Assembly: GCA_904419035.1 (NCBI GenBank)
Contig: CAJFQL010000028.1
Location: 1 to 31,271 of the forward strand
Length of the DNA stretch: 31,271 bases
Direction: 5' to 3'
Source of the DNA: Heritagella caecorum
GTDB lineage: Bacteria > Bacillota > Clostridia > Oscillospirales > Acutalibacteraceae
Shown here: one piece after another, positions 22,609 to 31,177 of the stretch
Numbering within the stretch: position 1 is the first letter of the stretch
Layout of the letters: each line of letters begins with the position of its first letter
Notes under the pieces: model-generated
What the model saw: the letters and a program-made list of their open reading frames with translations, nothing else
Told to the model about the DNA's origin: nothing
Database searches by the model: none
Position numbers and translations under genes: made by a program

Positions 22609-24954
22609 ATGGAAAGAAAGAAAGTAGACGTCAGCTATAACCCACAGTTGGGATACCTGAAGACCATCTTCACCCATCCCTTTGATTTTCTGACGAAAAT
22701 TGAAAAAGTCGAAAAAACGTCGGATGGTGTTGAGCTCACCGTCGCTACGTACCAAGGAAAAACTGCACTGGTGCGTATCAATTTTGTAGCTGAAGAAATT
22801 TTCCGTCTGCGCATGTATCCGCTGTGCCGCGTACCGGAAAAAGAAAATTGTGTATTTGACCTGGGTGGTTATACCGATTTTACCCTGGAAGAAACCGATG
22901 AAACCGTTACCCTGAAAACGGCCCGTCTGTCCCTCATTTTCCGCAAAAAGCCGTGGGAGTACGCCGTGCTGTTGGACGGCAAAGCGCTCACCCGGGAAGA
23001 AGTGCGGGATTCCAACGTCGATAACATGTGCAAATACCTGCCCATTGGTTTTGACTGCGATGAAGCAGGCAATCCTATTCGGGTACGGGAAACCATGTAT
23101 CTATATGCCGATGAAAACTTCTACGGCTTTGGTGAAAAGTTCACCGGCTTCCTCAAGCGTGGCCAGCGCATTGACTGCTGGCAGAGTGATGCGCTTTCCA
23201 CCAATAGTGAAGCATCGTATAAAAACATGCCGTACTTCATGAGCAGCCGCGGCTATTCGGTGCTTCTCAATACATATACGCACTGCCAATTCGACATGGG
23301 GGCCGGTTCTCATGTATCGTACGGCATGAGTGTGGAAGACAACGTGCTCGATTACGTCATGTTCTGCGAACGGGATGTAAAAAAATTGATGGGTGTGTAT
23401 ACCGGCCAAACCGGCCGTTCTCCCATGATTCCCAAATGGGCCTTTGGATTCTGGATGAGCAAGTGCAGTTATCGTTCCCAGGAAGAAGTGCTGTCGGTGG
23501 CCCGCCGGTTCCGGGAACTGGGCCTGCCGCTGGATGTAATCCACATTGATGGTTGGCAATCCATGGCCTATTCCGGCGCCTGGCAGTGGAATCTGGAAGC
23601 CTATCCCGATCCCAAAGGTATGATCGAAGAACTGCGCTCCATGCATGTGCACCTGAGCCTGTGGATGTGGCCGTATATCGGCGTGGGCACTCCCACCTAT
23701 GAATACGCCAAAGAGCACGGCTTCCTGGTCATGGACAGCATGACCGGCGAACCGGTTGCTTTCCCGCCGGCCGCTACTACGGACCGCCGGGTGTCTGGCT
23801 TTGACTTCACCAACCCCGCCATGCGGGCATGGTACCGTGACCTGGTGAAAAACGTGGTCAAAGACGGCGTTGGCGTTATCAAGACCGATTTCTCCGAAGC
23901 TCTGCCGGTCACGTCGGTGTTCTATGACGGCAGCAATGGCCAGCAGGGTCACAACAAAAACCCTCTGCTGTACGCCAAAACCATTTATGAAGCCATGCAG
24001 GAAGTGAAAAATGAAACCGGCGAACGGGCCATGCTGTGGGGCCGCAGTGGCTATGCCGGCACCCAGAACTACCCGGGCAACTGGGCCGGGGACTCCTCCA
24101 CTCACGAAAATAACGTGGCGTGCATTCTGCGCGGCGGCCTTTCCATTGGCCTGTCGGGGGTTCCGTTCTGGGGCCATGATATGGGCGGTTTCTACAACAC
24201 GGATTCCGACGGGTATGAATGCCCGCCCACCGATACGGAATACCAGCGCAGCGTACAGTTCGGCATGCTCAGCCCCCTGTCGCGTAGCCACGGCAAAACG
24301 CCGCGGGAACCGTGGAACTTCTCGGAAGAAAGCCAGAAAATCTTCCGCCGCTATGCGGGTATCCGGTACCGGCTGACCCCGTACCTGTACAGCATGGCCT
24401 ATGTTTCCCATTATACGGGCCTGCCCATGCTGCGTGCCATGCTGCTGGAATTCCCCGACGATCCCACGGCGTGGATGACCGAACTGCAGTACATGATGGG
24501 CGACAGCCTGCTGGTAGCGCCGGTCTTTGACCAGGACGACATGCGGGTCTATCTGCCGGAAGGCCAGTGGGTGATGCCGCTCACCGGCGAAATGGTAACC
24601 GGCGGCCGCTGGGTGCGTCCCACGGTGACGGAAGAAGACATTCCGCTCTATATGCGGGAAAACAGCTTTATCCCGCTGCGCGGCCACGACACGGAATGGA
24701 CGCCCGAAGAGCCGTTTACCAATTTAACCGTGCTCATGCACGTCACGTCGGCCCTTGACGGTGTGTACTATGATGACGGTGTTCAGGCACCGGTACACGT
24801 CCACCTTGATGGTGGTACCCTGCATGTGGAAACCACCATGCCCATGGCCCGTTTGGTGCTGTACAGCGCTCATCCGCTCTCCTACGTGGTCGTAAATGGG
24901 AAAACCTACCGTCCCGAACAGACTTCGTCCACCTGCTATCGAGTCATCCTGTAA
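22609..24954 (+). CDS. GH31 alpha-xylosidase-like glycosidase (YicI type)
   Basis: This 781-residue protein releases alpha-linked sugars, most likely xylose, from oligosaccharide ends. The nucleophile is Asp427 in VIKTDFSEALP and the acid/base is Asp495 in WAGDSST. Flanking blocks PKWAFGFWMSKCSYRSQEEV, LPLDVIHIDGWQ, and LRGGLSIGLSG with FWGHDMGGF match YicI-like alpha-xylosidases better than alpha-glucosidases. There is no signal peptide, so it works on imported oligosaccharides such as those from xyloglucan. I chose ATG 22609 because AAGGAGG lies 11 bases before it; the ATG at 22588 has no such site and the one at 22600 is too close. It belongs to the two-component operon. Confidence 0.85.
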   Translation: MERKKVDVSYNPQLGYLKTIFTHPFDFLTKIEKVEKTSDGVELTVATYQGKTALVRINFVAEEIFRLRMYPLCRVPEKENCVFDLGGYTDFTLEETDETVTLKTARLSLIFRKKPWEYAVLLDGKALTREEVRDSNVDNMCKYLPIGFDCDEAGNPIRVRETMYLYADENFYGFGEKFTGFLKRGQRIDCWQSDALSTNSEASYKNMPYFMSSRGYSVLLNTYTHCQFDMGAGSHVSYGMSVEDNVLDYVMFCERDVKKLMGVYTGQTGRSPMIPKWAFGFWMSKCSYRSQEEVLSVARRFRELGLPLDVIHIDGWQSMAYSGAWQWNLEAYPDPKGMIEELRSMHVHLSLWMWPYIGVGTPTYEYAKEHGFLVMDSMTGEPVAFPPAATTDRRVSGFDFTNPAMRAWYRDLVKNVVKDGVGVIKTDFSEALPVTSVFYDGSNGQQGHNKNPLLYAKTIYEAMQEVKNETGERAMLWGRSGYAGTQNYPGNWAGDSSTHENNVACILRGGLSIGLSGVPFWGHDMGGFYNTDSDGYECPPTDTEYQRSVQFGMLSPLSRSHGKTPREPWNFSEESQKIFRRYAGIRYRLTPYLYSMAYVSHYTGLPMLRAMLLEFPDDPTAWMTELQYMMGDSLLVAPVFDQDDMRVYLPEGQWVMPLTGEMVTGGRWVRPTVTEEDIPLYMRENSFIPLRGHDTEWTPEEPFTNLTVLMHVTSALDGVYYDDGVQAPVHVHLDGGTLHVETTMPMARLVLYSAHPLSYVVVNGKTYRPEQTSSTCYRVIL

Positions 24955-24991
24955 CAAAAAAGAATCCGGTCGACCACCGGGCTCTTTTTTG
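24955..24991 (+). terminator. terminator of the two-component/GH31 operon
   Basis: AAAAAAGA, then CCGGT/ACCGG, then TCTTTTTT form an A-rich/T-rich hairpin immediately after the GH31 stop. Confidence 0.8.
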
Positions 24992-25010
24992 TAAAATTTG
25001 CAAATTACGC

Positions 25011-25039
25011 TTGCCATTTTTATGGGGACACCGTATAAT
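25011..25039 (+). promoter_or_regulatory. promoter of the GH51 gene
   Basis: TTGCCA (25011-25016), a 17-base spacer and a perfect TATAAT (25034-25039). The leader of about 80 bases carries two TCACATT copies and a small CCCC/GGGG hairpin. TCACATT also occurs at the transporter promoter (15658-15664), which hints at shared control but is a short match. Confidence 0.8.
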
Positions 25040-25124
25040 AAATGTATGTACAAATCACATTTTACTCTGTGTCACATTAAGTTCCCCTAAAGGGGTTCTC
25101 ACGACCAGAGAAAGGAGACTGTCA

Positions 25125-26642
25125 ATGAAAAAAGCATCCATGACCCTTGACAAGGCCTATACAATAAGTCGAATCGATCCGCGTATATACGGTTCGTTTA
25201 TCGAGCATCTGGGTCGCGCCGTGTATGGCGGTATTTACGAACCTGATCATCCCACCAGCGACGAGTTGGGTTTCCGGCAGGATGTGCTGGACATGGTGCG
25301 CCGCATCGGCGTTCCGGTTGTGCGTTATCCCGGCGGTAATTTTGTGTCCGGTTTCAACTGGGAGGATTCTGTTGGTCCTCGGGATAAGCGCCCCAAGCGT
25401 TTGGATCTGGCCTGGTCCACCACAGAAACGAACGAAGTCGGACTGCATGAATTTTACGAATGGTGCCGTAAAGCCAATTCGTCGGTCATGTATTCGGTGA
25501 ACCTTGGTACCCGTGGCCCCGACGAAGCTCGCCAGGTAGTCGAATACTGCAATCACCCCGGTGGCACATATTATTCCGACATGCGCCGGCAAAATGGCCG
25601 GGAGAAGCCTTTCGATATTAAACTGTGGTGCCTGGGTAACGAAATGGACGGCCCCTGGCAGATGGGCCACAAAACCGCTTGGGAATACGGTCGTGTAGCC
25701 AATGAAGCCGGTAAAATGATGAAGCTGATCGACCCGTCTATTGAATTAGTCGCTTGTGGCTCCGCCAGTTCCGATATGCCCACCTTTGGTGATTGGGAAC
25801 TGCAGGTGTTGGATGAATGCTACGACACGGTGGATTACCTGTCGCTGCACCGGTATTACGGCAATCCCACCAATGATACGCCCGGCTTTTTGGCCCGGTC
25901 CATGGACCTAAATGATTTTATCCGTACGGTTGTCAGCATCTGTGATGCCGTCAAAGGCAAAAAGCACTCGAAAAAGACCATCAACCTGAGCTTTGACGAA
26001 TGGAACGTGTGGTATCATTCGAACCAGCAGGATCAGGAAGTCTGGAAACAGGATAAGTGGGGCCGTGCGCTGCCGCTGCTGGAAGACATCTATAATTTTG
26101 AAGATGCGCTGCTGGCCGGTTCCATTCTCATTACGTTCCTGCAAAATGCCGACCGCGTGAAGATCGCTTGCCTGGCACAGCTTGTGAACGTGATTGCTCC
26201 TATTATGACCCGCAATGGCGGTGGCTGCTGGGCTCAGACGATTTTCTACCCGTACATGCACGCGTCTGTCTATGGGCGCGGCACGTCCCTGCGCGGCGTC
26301 GTGGAAACGCCAGATTATGCCTGCCAAGATTACGACCACGTCCCGTACATCGACGCAGCGGCCACCCAGGATGACCAGGGCGGCGTGACGGTATTTGCCG
26401 TAAACCGCTCCATGGAAGACGATTTTGCATTTTCCATTGATCTGCGCAGCTTTGGTCCTATGCGTCTTGCTGAGCATATTTTGCTGCATCATGACGATGT
26501 CAAGGCTGTCAATACGGAAGACGATCCCATGCAGGTCGCTCCCACGGCCGGTCCCGGCGGTACAGTCGACGGCGGCAAAGCCCAGGTAACCCTGCCGGCT
26601 TTGAGCTGGAATGTGTTGCGGTTTGTCCCCGTAACCGACTAA
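25125..26642 (+). CDS. GH51 alpha-L-arabinofuranosidase
   Basis: This 505-residue protein removes alpha-L-arabinofuranose from arabinoxylan- or arabinan-derived oligosaccharides. The acid/base is Glu173 in CLGNEMDGPW and the nucleophile is Glu292 in SFDEWNVWY. The N-terminal blocks IDPRIYGSFIEHLGRAVYGGIYEP and VPVVRYPGGNFVSGFNWEDSVGP are classic for intracellular GH51 enzymes, and the length is normal. There is no signal peptide. ATG 25125 follows AAAGGAG; the upstream part of the frame lies in the promoter. It has its own promoter and completes the oligosaccharide-degrading set with GH31. Confidence 0.95.
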   Translation: MKKASMTLDKAYTISRIDPRIYGSFIEHLGRAVYGGIYEPDHPTSDELGFRQDVLDMVRRIGVPVVRYPGGNFVSGFNWEDSVGPRDKRPKRLDLAWSTTETNEVGLHEFYEWCRKANSSVMYSVNLGTRGPDEARQVVEYCNHPGGTYYSDMRRQNGREKPFDIKLWCLGNEMDGPWQMGHKTAWEYGRVANEAGKMMKLIDPSIELVACGSASSDMPTFGDWELQVLDECYDTVDYLSLHRYYGNPTNDTPGFLARSMDLNDFIRTVVSICDAVKGKKHSKKTINLSFDEWNVWYHSNQQDQEVWKQDKWGRALPLLEDIYNFEDALLAGSILITFLQNADRVKIACLAQLVNVIAPIMTRNGGGCWAQTIFYPYMHASVYGRGTSLRGVVETPDYACQDYDHVPYIDAAATQDDQGGVTVFAVNRSMEDDFAFSIDLRSFGPMRLAEHILLHHDDVKAVNTEDDPMQVAPTAGPGGTVDGGKAQVTLPALSWNVLRFVPVTD

Positions 26643-26645
26643 TGG

Positions 26646-26690
26646 TAAAAAAGCCCTGCCTTCTTTGTTGGAAAGACAGGGCTTTTTTGT
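26646..26690 (+). terminator. terminator of the GH51 gene
   Basis: AAAAAAGCCCTG pairs with CAGGGCTTTTTT, with an inner TCTTT/AAAGA pairing, just after the stop codon. Confidence 0.9.
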
Positions 26691-26737
26691 TTGCTCCGGT
26701 GGTTTATGAAGATTGTGTGAAAAAACGGTTCTTGTGC

Positions 26738-26766
26738 TGTACACGTCCCTTTTCTTCGGGTATAAT
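26738..26766 (+). promoter_or_regulatory. promoter of the PNPOx-like/ferredoxin gene
   Basis: TGTACA (26738-26743), a 17-base spacer and a perfect TATAAT (26761-26766). The leader is about 120 bases with no recognisable riboswitch. Confidence 0.65.
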
Positions 26767-26896
26767 AAGGACAAAGAAAGCCATCTAACCCATGAACTCG
26801 CCCCACGGCATCCGGCAAGTGCAAAGCCCCCGCTTTTCCACCTGCATGATCCTGCGCGGCCCTTGTTCCCTTATGATTGCAGGAGGAAATTTCCGT

Positions 26897-27502
26897 ATGG
26901 ATATTCAGCCTTATTTTCATCGTCTGTGCGAACTTCATTCGGTGGCCTTCGCCACTGTGGACCGGGACGGCCATCCCCACAACCGCATTGCCGATCTGTT
27001 TTTCTGCGATGGCGAAAAACTGTATTTTTACACCGCCCGGGGCAAAGCATTTTACGAAGAACTGATGCACACGGGGGAAACCGCTGTCACCGGTTTATTG
27101 GATGACCGGAAGATGATCCGGTTTACCGGCAAAGTGCAGAAAGTCAGCCAGCGCGTACTCAACCATATCTTCCAGGAAAATCCCTATTTAAAAAAGGTGT
27201 ATCCCGGCGACAGCCGGTATATCTGCGAGGTGTTCTGTATTTATCAAGGCTGCGGGGAAGTCTTTGATTTTGGCAGCAAAACCTTAACCCGAGCCCCCTT
27301 TACCTTTGGCGGAGCCGCCCTGCACGGCAGCCATTACTTTATTACCGACAACTGCCGGCAATGCGGGCTTTGTGCGGAAAGTTGCCCGCAACACTGCATT
27401 TTGCCCGGAAGTTCTTACGTGATCCTGCAAGAACACTGCATGCACTGTGGACTATGCGCGGAAAGCTGCCCGGAAGAAGCCATTCATTTGCTTTCTTTAT
27501 AA
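26897..27502 (+). CDS. PNPOx-like flavin-binding domain fused to a 2[4Fe-4S] ferredoxin domain
   Basis: This 201-residue cytoplasmic protein has an N-terminal pyridoxamine-phosphate-oxidase-like split barrel (about 1-140; SVAFATVDRDGHPHNRIADLFFCDGEKLYFYTARGKAFYE), a fold that usually binds FMN. Its C-terminal part (about 150-198) has two complete [4Fe-4S] motifs of the form CxxCxxCxxxCP: CRQCGLCAESCP and CMHCGLCAESCP. The pairing implies electron flow between iron-sulfur clusters and flavin, as in anaerobic reductases. The partner and substrate are unknown. The start at 26897 follows AGGAGG with a 10-base spacer. An in-frame upstream ATG at 26792 has no such signal. It is monocistronic. Confidence 0.85.
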   Translation: MDIQPYFHRLCELHSVAFATVDRDGHPHNRIADLFFCDGEKLYFYTARGKAFYEELMHTGETAVTGLLDDRKMIRFTGKVQKVSQRVLNHIFQENPYLKKVYPGDSRYICEVFCIYQGCGEVFDFGSKTLTRAPFTFGGAALHGSHYFITDNCRQCGLCAESCPQHCILPGSSYVILQEHCMHCGLCAESCPEEAIHLLSL

Positions 27503-27508
27503 AAAAGA

Positions 27509-27546
27509 CAAAAGCACCCACGGAAAAATCCGCGGGTGCTTTTTTA
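27509..27546. terminator. bidirectional terminator between converging genes
   Basis: AAAGCACCC and GGGTGCTTT, with inner CGGA/TCCG, form a long stem flanked by A-run and T-run. Its edge reaches the last codons of spoIIE, so it serves both strands. Confidence 0.85.
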
Positions 27547-29895
27547 TTCGGTTTCGCTCCCTTGTTGCCTTCGATTTTCCAGTTTCAGGCACAACACCGT
27601 AATATCGTCATCATGCCCATCCTGGCGCCGGGTGATGGCCTGCTGCAGCACCATATCGGCCACTTGCTGGGCGGATTTCTGCCGCTCTTTTTCCAGCAGT
27701 TCGCAAATCCACCCGGTGCCCGCCGCCGTGGCCCCGTCGGATACCAACAGCAAAAGATCGCCCAATGAAAGGTCGCACGACTGCCTGGCCGACTGCACTT
27801 GCGGCAAGATGCCCAAAGGCAAGGAAGAAACCTCGATCTCCCGGGCCCTATTGCCCCGGCACACAAATCCCGGCGGCGCCCCGGCTTTAATCCATTCGAC
27901 ATGGCCGCTGAAAAGATCAATAATGGCAATGTCCAGTGTGGCCAACGTCTCTTCCTCCGATTTGCACAGCAGGGTGGAATTGACAATCTGCATGGCACAG
28001 CGAAACCCCACCCCGGCTTTTACCAAGGTTTCCAGCACTCCGGCGGCCATGGCTCCATCTACGGCCGCCCGGGCCCCGGTACCCATGCCGTCGCTGATCA
28101 CCGCAATTTCCCGACCCCGGCCGTCTAAAAAAGTGCCGCTGCTGTCCCCACTTAACACGTTGCTGCCGCAGCAATGGCACGCCAAGCCCTTTTGCAGCGC
28201 ATAGACCGGCCGTTCGCACAGCTGTAACCGGCATTTTTCCCCGTTTAATGTCACACAGGGGGAAGCAAACGTGCGCCCCGCCGCCTGGCACAGGTCTTTT
28301 AACAGCGCCCCGCGGGATAGCCGTGTACTGCTGCGGCGCTGGGCTTCAATTTCCACGGTCATGCGGGAAAAACGGTCCACCCGGCAGCTGACTTCCACCG
28401 GCATCATACCGGCCCGGCGCAGTACCTCCCGAATCTTCTGGGCGGCGGCAAAGTCGTACCGCTCATATAATTCCAGTTCCTGGGACATGTCCCGCAACAG
28501 GCCGCTCATGGCCTGGAATTGATCGTTGACCACCTGGCGCACCTCCACCGCCCGCAAATGGGCCGACTGGCGCAGCTGATATTCTTCGTACCGCTGACGA
28601 AGGCTTTGCAGCAATTCCGGCAGGCGGCGGCAGTGTTTCTGCAAAAACTCCCCGGCCATATCCCGGCTGAGCGGCTGCCCGGTTTGCAGAGGCGTCAGCA
28701 TCTGCTGCATGCACAGCGCTGTTTCGGTCTTATGGCGCCGCCAGCAAAATTCCCGCAACCCGCATGTGCGGCACGCCACATCGGCCGCTTTTTGCAGCAC
28801 ATCATCCAACGTGGAAGCACAGTAGCTTTCCAGCTTTTGGGCCACCATATCGGTGGAAGTGCTCACATTTTCCAGGGCCGACGCCGCATAGTCCAGCTTC
28901 TGGATCACATTGCGCCTTAGCCCGTCGTGCAGCTGTGCCTGCTCCCGGGCCGTAAACAGGGACCGGAACGCCGCCCCCGGCGGCACCAGCAAAAACACCA
29001 ATGACGCGATGGCCGATTCCAGCAAAAAACTGTAATCCGGGGTTAAAATTCCGGCCTGCATCACCACAATAGCCGCCGAAATAGCAAACCCAGCGGCCAA
29101 AACCAACCGTCCCATAGGCGCCAACACCCCGGCCATCAGCCCGCCCAGGGCACAGGCCCCCGCCAGGTACGAAGAACCGGACACCACCGACAAACTGAAT
29201 ATGGCCCCAATGCCCACGCCGCACACAGCCCCGGCGGCTGCCCCACCGCACCGGGCCGCATACAGAATAAACAGCACAGCCACCGCCCGGGCCGGGTGGA
29301 TGCCCCACCACGCCACCGGCGCCAAAGCCGATAAAGCCAGCCCCAGGGTGAAGGTGACGGTGCACAAGTCCTGGGGTGAAAAATCCTGTGCCCCTTCCCC
29401 CCGGCGTAATAGCGTCACAAACCGGGCGAAAAAGAACGCGCCTCCCGCCCCGAACAGGGATTCCGCCACATACAGCGCTGCCACACTGCCAATGGCCCCC
29501 TGGCTCATAACCACCACGCCCCCGGTTGCTAACAAGGGCAAAAATGCCGCCATCGGGGCAAACAGCGGATGGTCGCTGACATGGTCCCATTCATGCAGCG
29601 CCCACCGGATGGCAGCGCACGCCAGCATGGCGGCGATATACCGCACCGGTACTTCCATCCCCGATGGCATCAGGCATCCGGCTGCCACCCCCAATACGGC
29701 CGCCCACAACTGGCCATACGGTACCGCCGCCGTTACCGCCGGACCCAAAGGGGCAAACCGCCCAAACAGTAGGGTACGGGAAAAATAGAAGCCGCCCAAA
29801 AATGCTACGGCCGTTTTGATCACCCCCCGGGCCACCGGGGTGTGAAGCAGCCGTGCTCCCGTTTGCCTCCATTGTATCCTGTGGGAAAAAGCCAA
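27544..29895 (-). CDS. spoIIE: stage II sporulation protein E (SpoIIE)
   Basis: This protein of about 783 residues is the PP2C-type phosphatase that dephosphorylates SpoIIAA and so activates sigma-F in the forespore; it also acts at the asymmetric septum. About ten membrane segments fill residues 25-310. A Cys-containing central region follows (VACRTCGLREFCWRRH, and later GLACHCCGSN). The C-terminal phosphatase has EIAVISDGMGTGARA, GDLLLLVSDGATAAG and HDDDITVLCL. The start is uncertain. TTG 29895 has AAAGGTGG at the right distance, GTG 29907 is an alternative, and an upstream TTG at 29922 has no signal. A promoter with 21-base spacing precedes it. Confidence 0.95.
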   Translation of the reverse strand: MAFSHRIQWRQTGARLLHTPVARGVIKTAVAFLGGFYFSRTLLFGRFAPLGPAVTAAVPYGQLWAAVLGVAAGCLMPSGMEVPVRYIAAMLACAAIRWALHEWDHVSDHPLFAPMAAFLPLLATGGVVVMSQGAIGSVAALYVAESLFGAGGAFFFARFVTLLRRGEGAQDFSPQDLCTVTFTLGLALSALAPVAWWGIHPARAVAVLFILYAARCGGAAAGAVCGVGIGAIFSLSVVSGSSYLAGACALGGLMAGVLAPMGRLVLAAGFAISAAIVVMQAGILTPDYSFLLESAIASLVFLLVPPGAAFRSLFTAREQAQLHDGLRRNVIQKLDYAASALENVSTSTDMVAQKLESYCASTLDDVLQKAADVACRTCGLREFCWRRHKTETALCMQQMLTPLQTGQPLSRDMAGEFLQKHCRRLPELLQSLRQRYEEYQLRQSAHLRAVEVRQVVNDQFQAMSGLLRDMSQELELYERYDFAAAQKIREVLRRAGMMPVEVSCRVDRFSRMTVEIEAQRRSSTRLSRGALLKDLCQAAGRTFASPCVTLNGEKCRLQLCERPVYALQKGLACHCCGSNVLSGDSSGTFLDGRGREIAVISDGMGTGARAAVDGAMAAGVLETLVKAGVGFRCAMQIVNSTLLCKSEEETLATLDIAIIDLFSGHVEWIKAGAPPGFVCRGNRAREIEVSSLPLGILPQVQSARQSCDLSLGDLLLLVSDGATAAGTGWICELLEKERQKSAQQVADMVLQQAITRRQDGHDDDITVLCLKLENRRQQGSETE

Positions 29896-29945
29896 ATTTG
29901 ACGCCACCTTTCCCCCGGGCAAACCGGGGTTGTCCTTTTTTCTTC

Positions 29946-29978
29946 ATTATAGAGGGCGGCTTTCTGAAAAGCTGTCGA
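29946..29978 (-). promoter_or_regulatory. spoIIE promoter with a 21-base spacer and Spo0A-like box
   Basis: The minus strand has TCGACA (29978-29973), 21 bases, then TATAAT (29951-29946). The other strand of TCGACA is TGTCGA, the core of the Spo0A box. The Bacillus subtilis spoIIE promoter is known to have a 21-base spacer and Spo0A dependence, so the arrangement looks conserved. Confidence 0.65.
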
Positions 29979-30009
29979 TTTCCCGGTGGGGAAAAGCGCG
30001 GTTTTTCTC

Positions 30010-30038
30010 TTTTCAAGCCGAAAGCCATGTGCTATAAT
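30010..30038 (+). promoter_or_regulatory. promoter of trpS
   Basis: TTTTCA (30010-30015), a 17-base spacer and TATAAT (30033-30038) with a TG extension (TGCTATAAT). The leader of about 80 bases holds only a weak GGAAG/CTTCC hairpin and no T-box. Confidence 0.7.
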
Positions 30039-30119
30039 AAATGGCAAATCAGCTTTTTCCCTTGGAAGTTTGCAAGGAGACAGCTTCCACCGAAAAGCCA
30101 CCGAGAAGAGGAATGAACT

Positions 30120-31136
30120 ATGGAACAGGCACAAACTGAACGCAAACCCGTTATTTTCAGCGCCATTCAGCCCAGCGGTGCGATCACCCTGGGCAACTAT
30201 CTGGGCGCTTTAAAAAATTGGATCGCCTTACAGGACACGCATGACTGTATTTACGCCCTGGCCGATCTGCACACCATCACGGTGCGCCAGGAGCCGGCTG
30301 TATTCCGCCGCAACATTATGGATGCCTACGCCCTGCTGCTGGCTATGGGCCTTGACACGGAAAAGAGCCTTTTCTTTATGCAGAGCCATGTACCGCAGCA
30401 CAGCCAGCTGGCTTGGATTCTCAACTGCTACACCCAGTTCGGGGAACTGTCCCGGATGACGCAGTTTAAGGATAAAAGCCAAAAGCATGCCGACAACGTC
30501 AATGCCGGTCTGTTCACCTATCCGTCGTTAATGGCGGCCGATATTCTGCTGTACCAGGCTGACTTGGTCCCTGTCGGTGCCGACCAGAAACAGCACCTGG
30601 AACTCACCCGGAACATTGCCATTCGTTTTAATGGCCTGTACAGCCCCACGTTCCGTGTACCGGAAGGGTACATCCCCAAGGCTGGTGCCCGCATTATGAG
30701 TTTACAGGACCCCTCCCACAAAATGTCCAAATCGGATGAAAATAAAAACGGGACGGTCTATGTCCTGGATGACCCCGACACCATTATGCGGAAATTTAAG
30801 CGTGCCATCACCGACAGCGAAGCCTGCGTACGGTACGCCGAGGGCAAAGACGGCATCAATAACCTGATGGGGATTTACTCGACCATCACCGGCAAAACGT
30901 ATGAAGAAATCGAGCACGAATTTGAAGGCCGCGGGTATGGCGATTTCAAAGAGGCCGTGGGTACCGCTGTGGTGGAACATCTGCGTCCCATTCAGCAGCG
31001 CTTTGCGGAATTGTCGAAAGACAAAGCGTATTTGGAAAGCCTGTATACCGAACATGCCCATCGGGCCAGCGCCCTGGCGCAGCGCACCTTGTCGAAAGTC
31101 ATGAAGAAAATCGGGTATATCCCCATGGGCCGCTAA
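30120..31136 (+). CDS. trpS: tryptophanyl-tRNA synthetase
   Basis: This 338-residue class I synthetase charges tRNA-Trp. Its ATP-site signatures are the HIGH-like PSGAITLGNYLGA (about residues 18-30) and KMSKS at 201-205. Other family landmarks are YALADLHTITV, GELSRMTQFKDKSQKH, YPSLMAADILLYQADLVPVGADQKQHLELTRNIA and the C-terminal helical region. The length is typical of bacterial TrpRS. The start follows AAGAGG. It is divergent from spoIIE and monocistronic. Its terminator appears to be interrupted by an insertion element. Confidence 0.97.
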   Translation: MEQAQTERKPVIFSAIQPSGAITLGNYLGALKNWIALQDTHDCIYALADLHTITVRQEPAVFRRNIMDAYALLLAMGLDTEKSLFFMQSHVPQHSQLAWILNCYTQFGELSRMTQFKDKSQKHADNVNAGLFTYPSLMAADILLYQADLVPVGADQKQHLELTRNIAIRFNGLYSPTFRVPEGYIPKAGARIMSLQDPSHKMSKSDENKNGTVYVLDDPDTIMRKFKRAITDSEACVRYAEGKDGINNLMGIYSTITGKTYEEIEHEFEGRGYGDFKEAVGTAVVEHLRPIQQRFAELSKDKAYLESLYTEHAHRASALAQRTLSKVMKKIGYIPMGR

Positions 31137-31151
31137 TCGCCCTATAAAATG

Positions 31152-31168
31152 AAAAACCGCCTTTGCCC
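31152..31168 (+). terminator. left half of a trpS terminator, interrupted
   Basis: AAAAACCGCCTTTGCCC has the form of the A-rich 5' arm of the terminators seen elsewhere here (compare 9463-9495), but its matching 3' arm is absent. An IS-like end begins 10 bases later. Confidence 0.45.
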
Positions 31169-31177
31169 ATAATGAAG

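Noticed and set aside
23101..24687. A 528-codon minus-strand frame opposite the GH31 gene
   Set aside because: GH31 has complete catalytic motifs on the plus strand; the opposite frame shows His-rich shadow sequence and no domain.
26718..26735. A CcpA cre site near the PNPOx-like gene promoter
   Set aside because: TGAAAAAACGGTTC has the wrong spacing between TG and CG for the cre consensus.
30039..30119. A T-box riboswitch in the trpS leader
   Set aside because: The leader is only about 80 bases and lacks the conserved T-box sequence and terminator.
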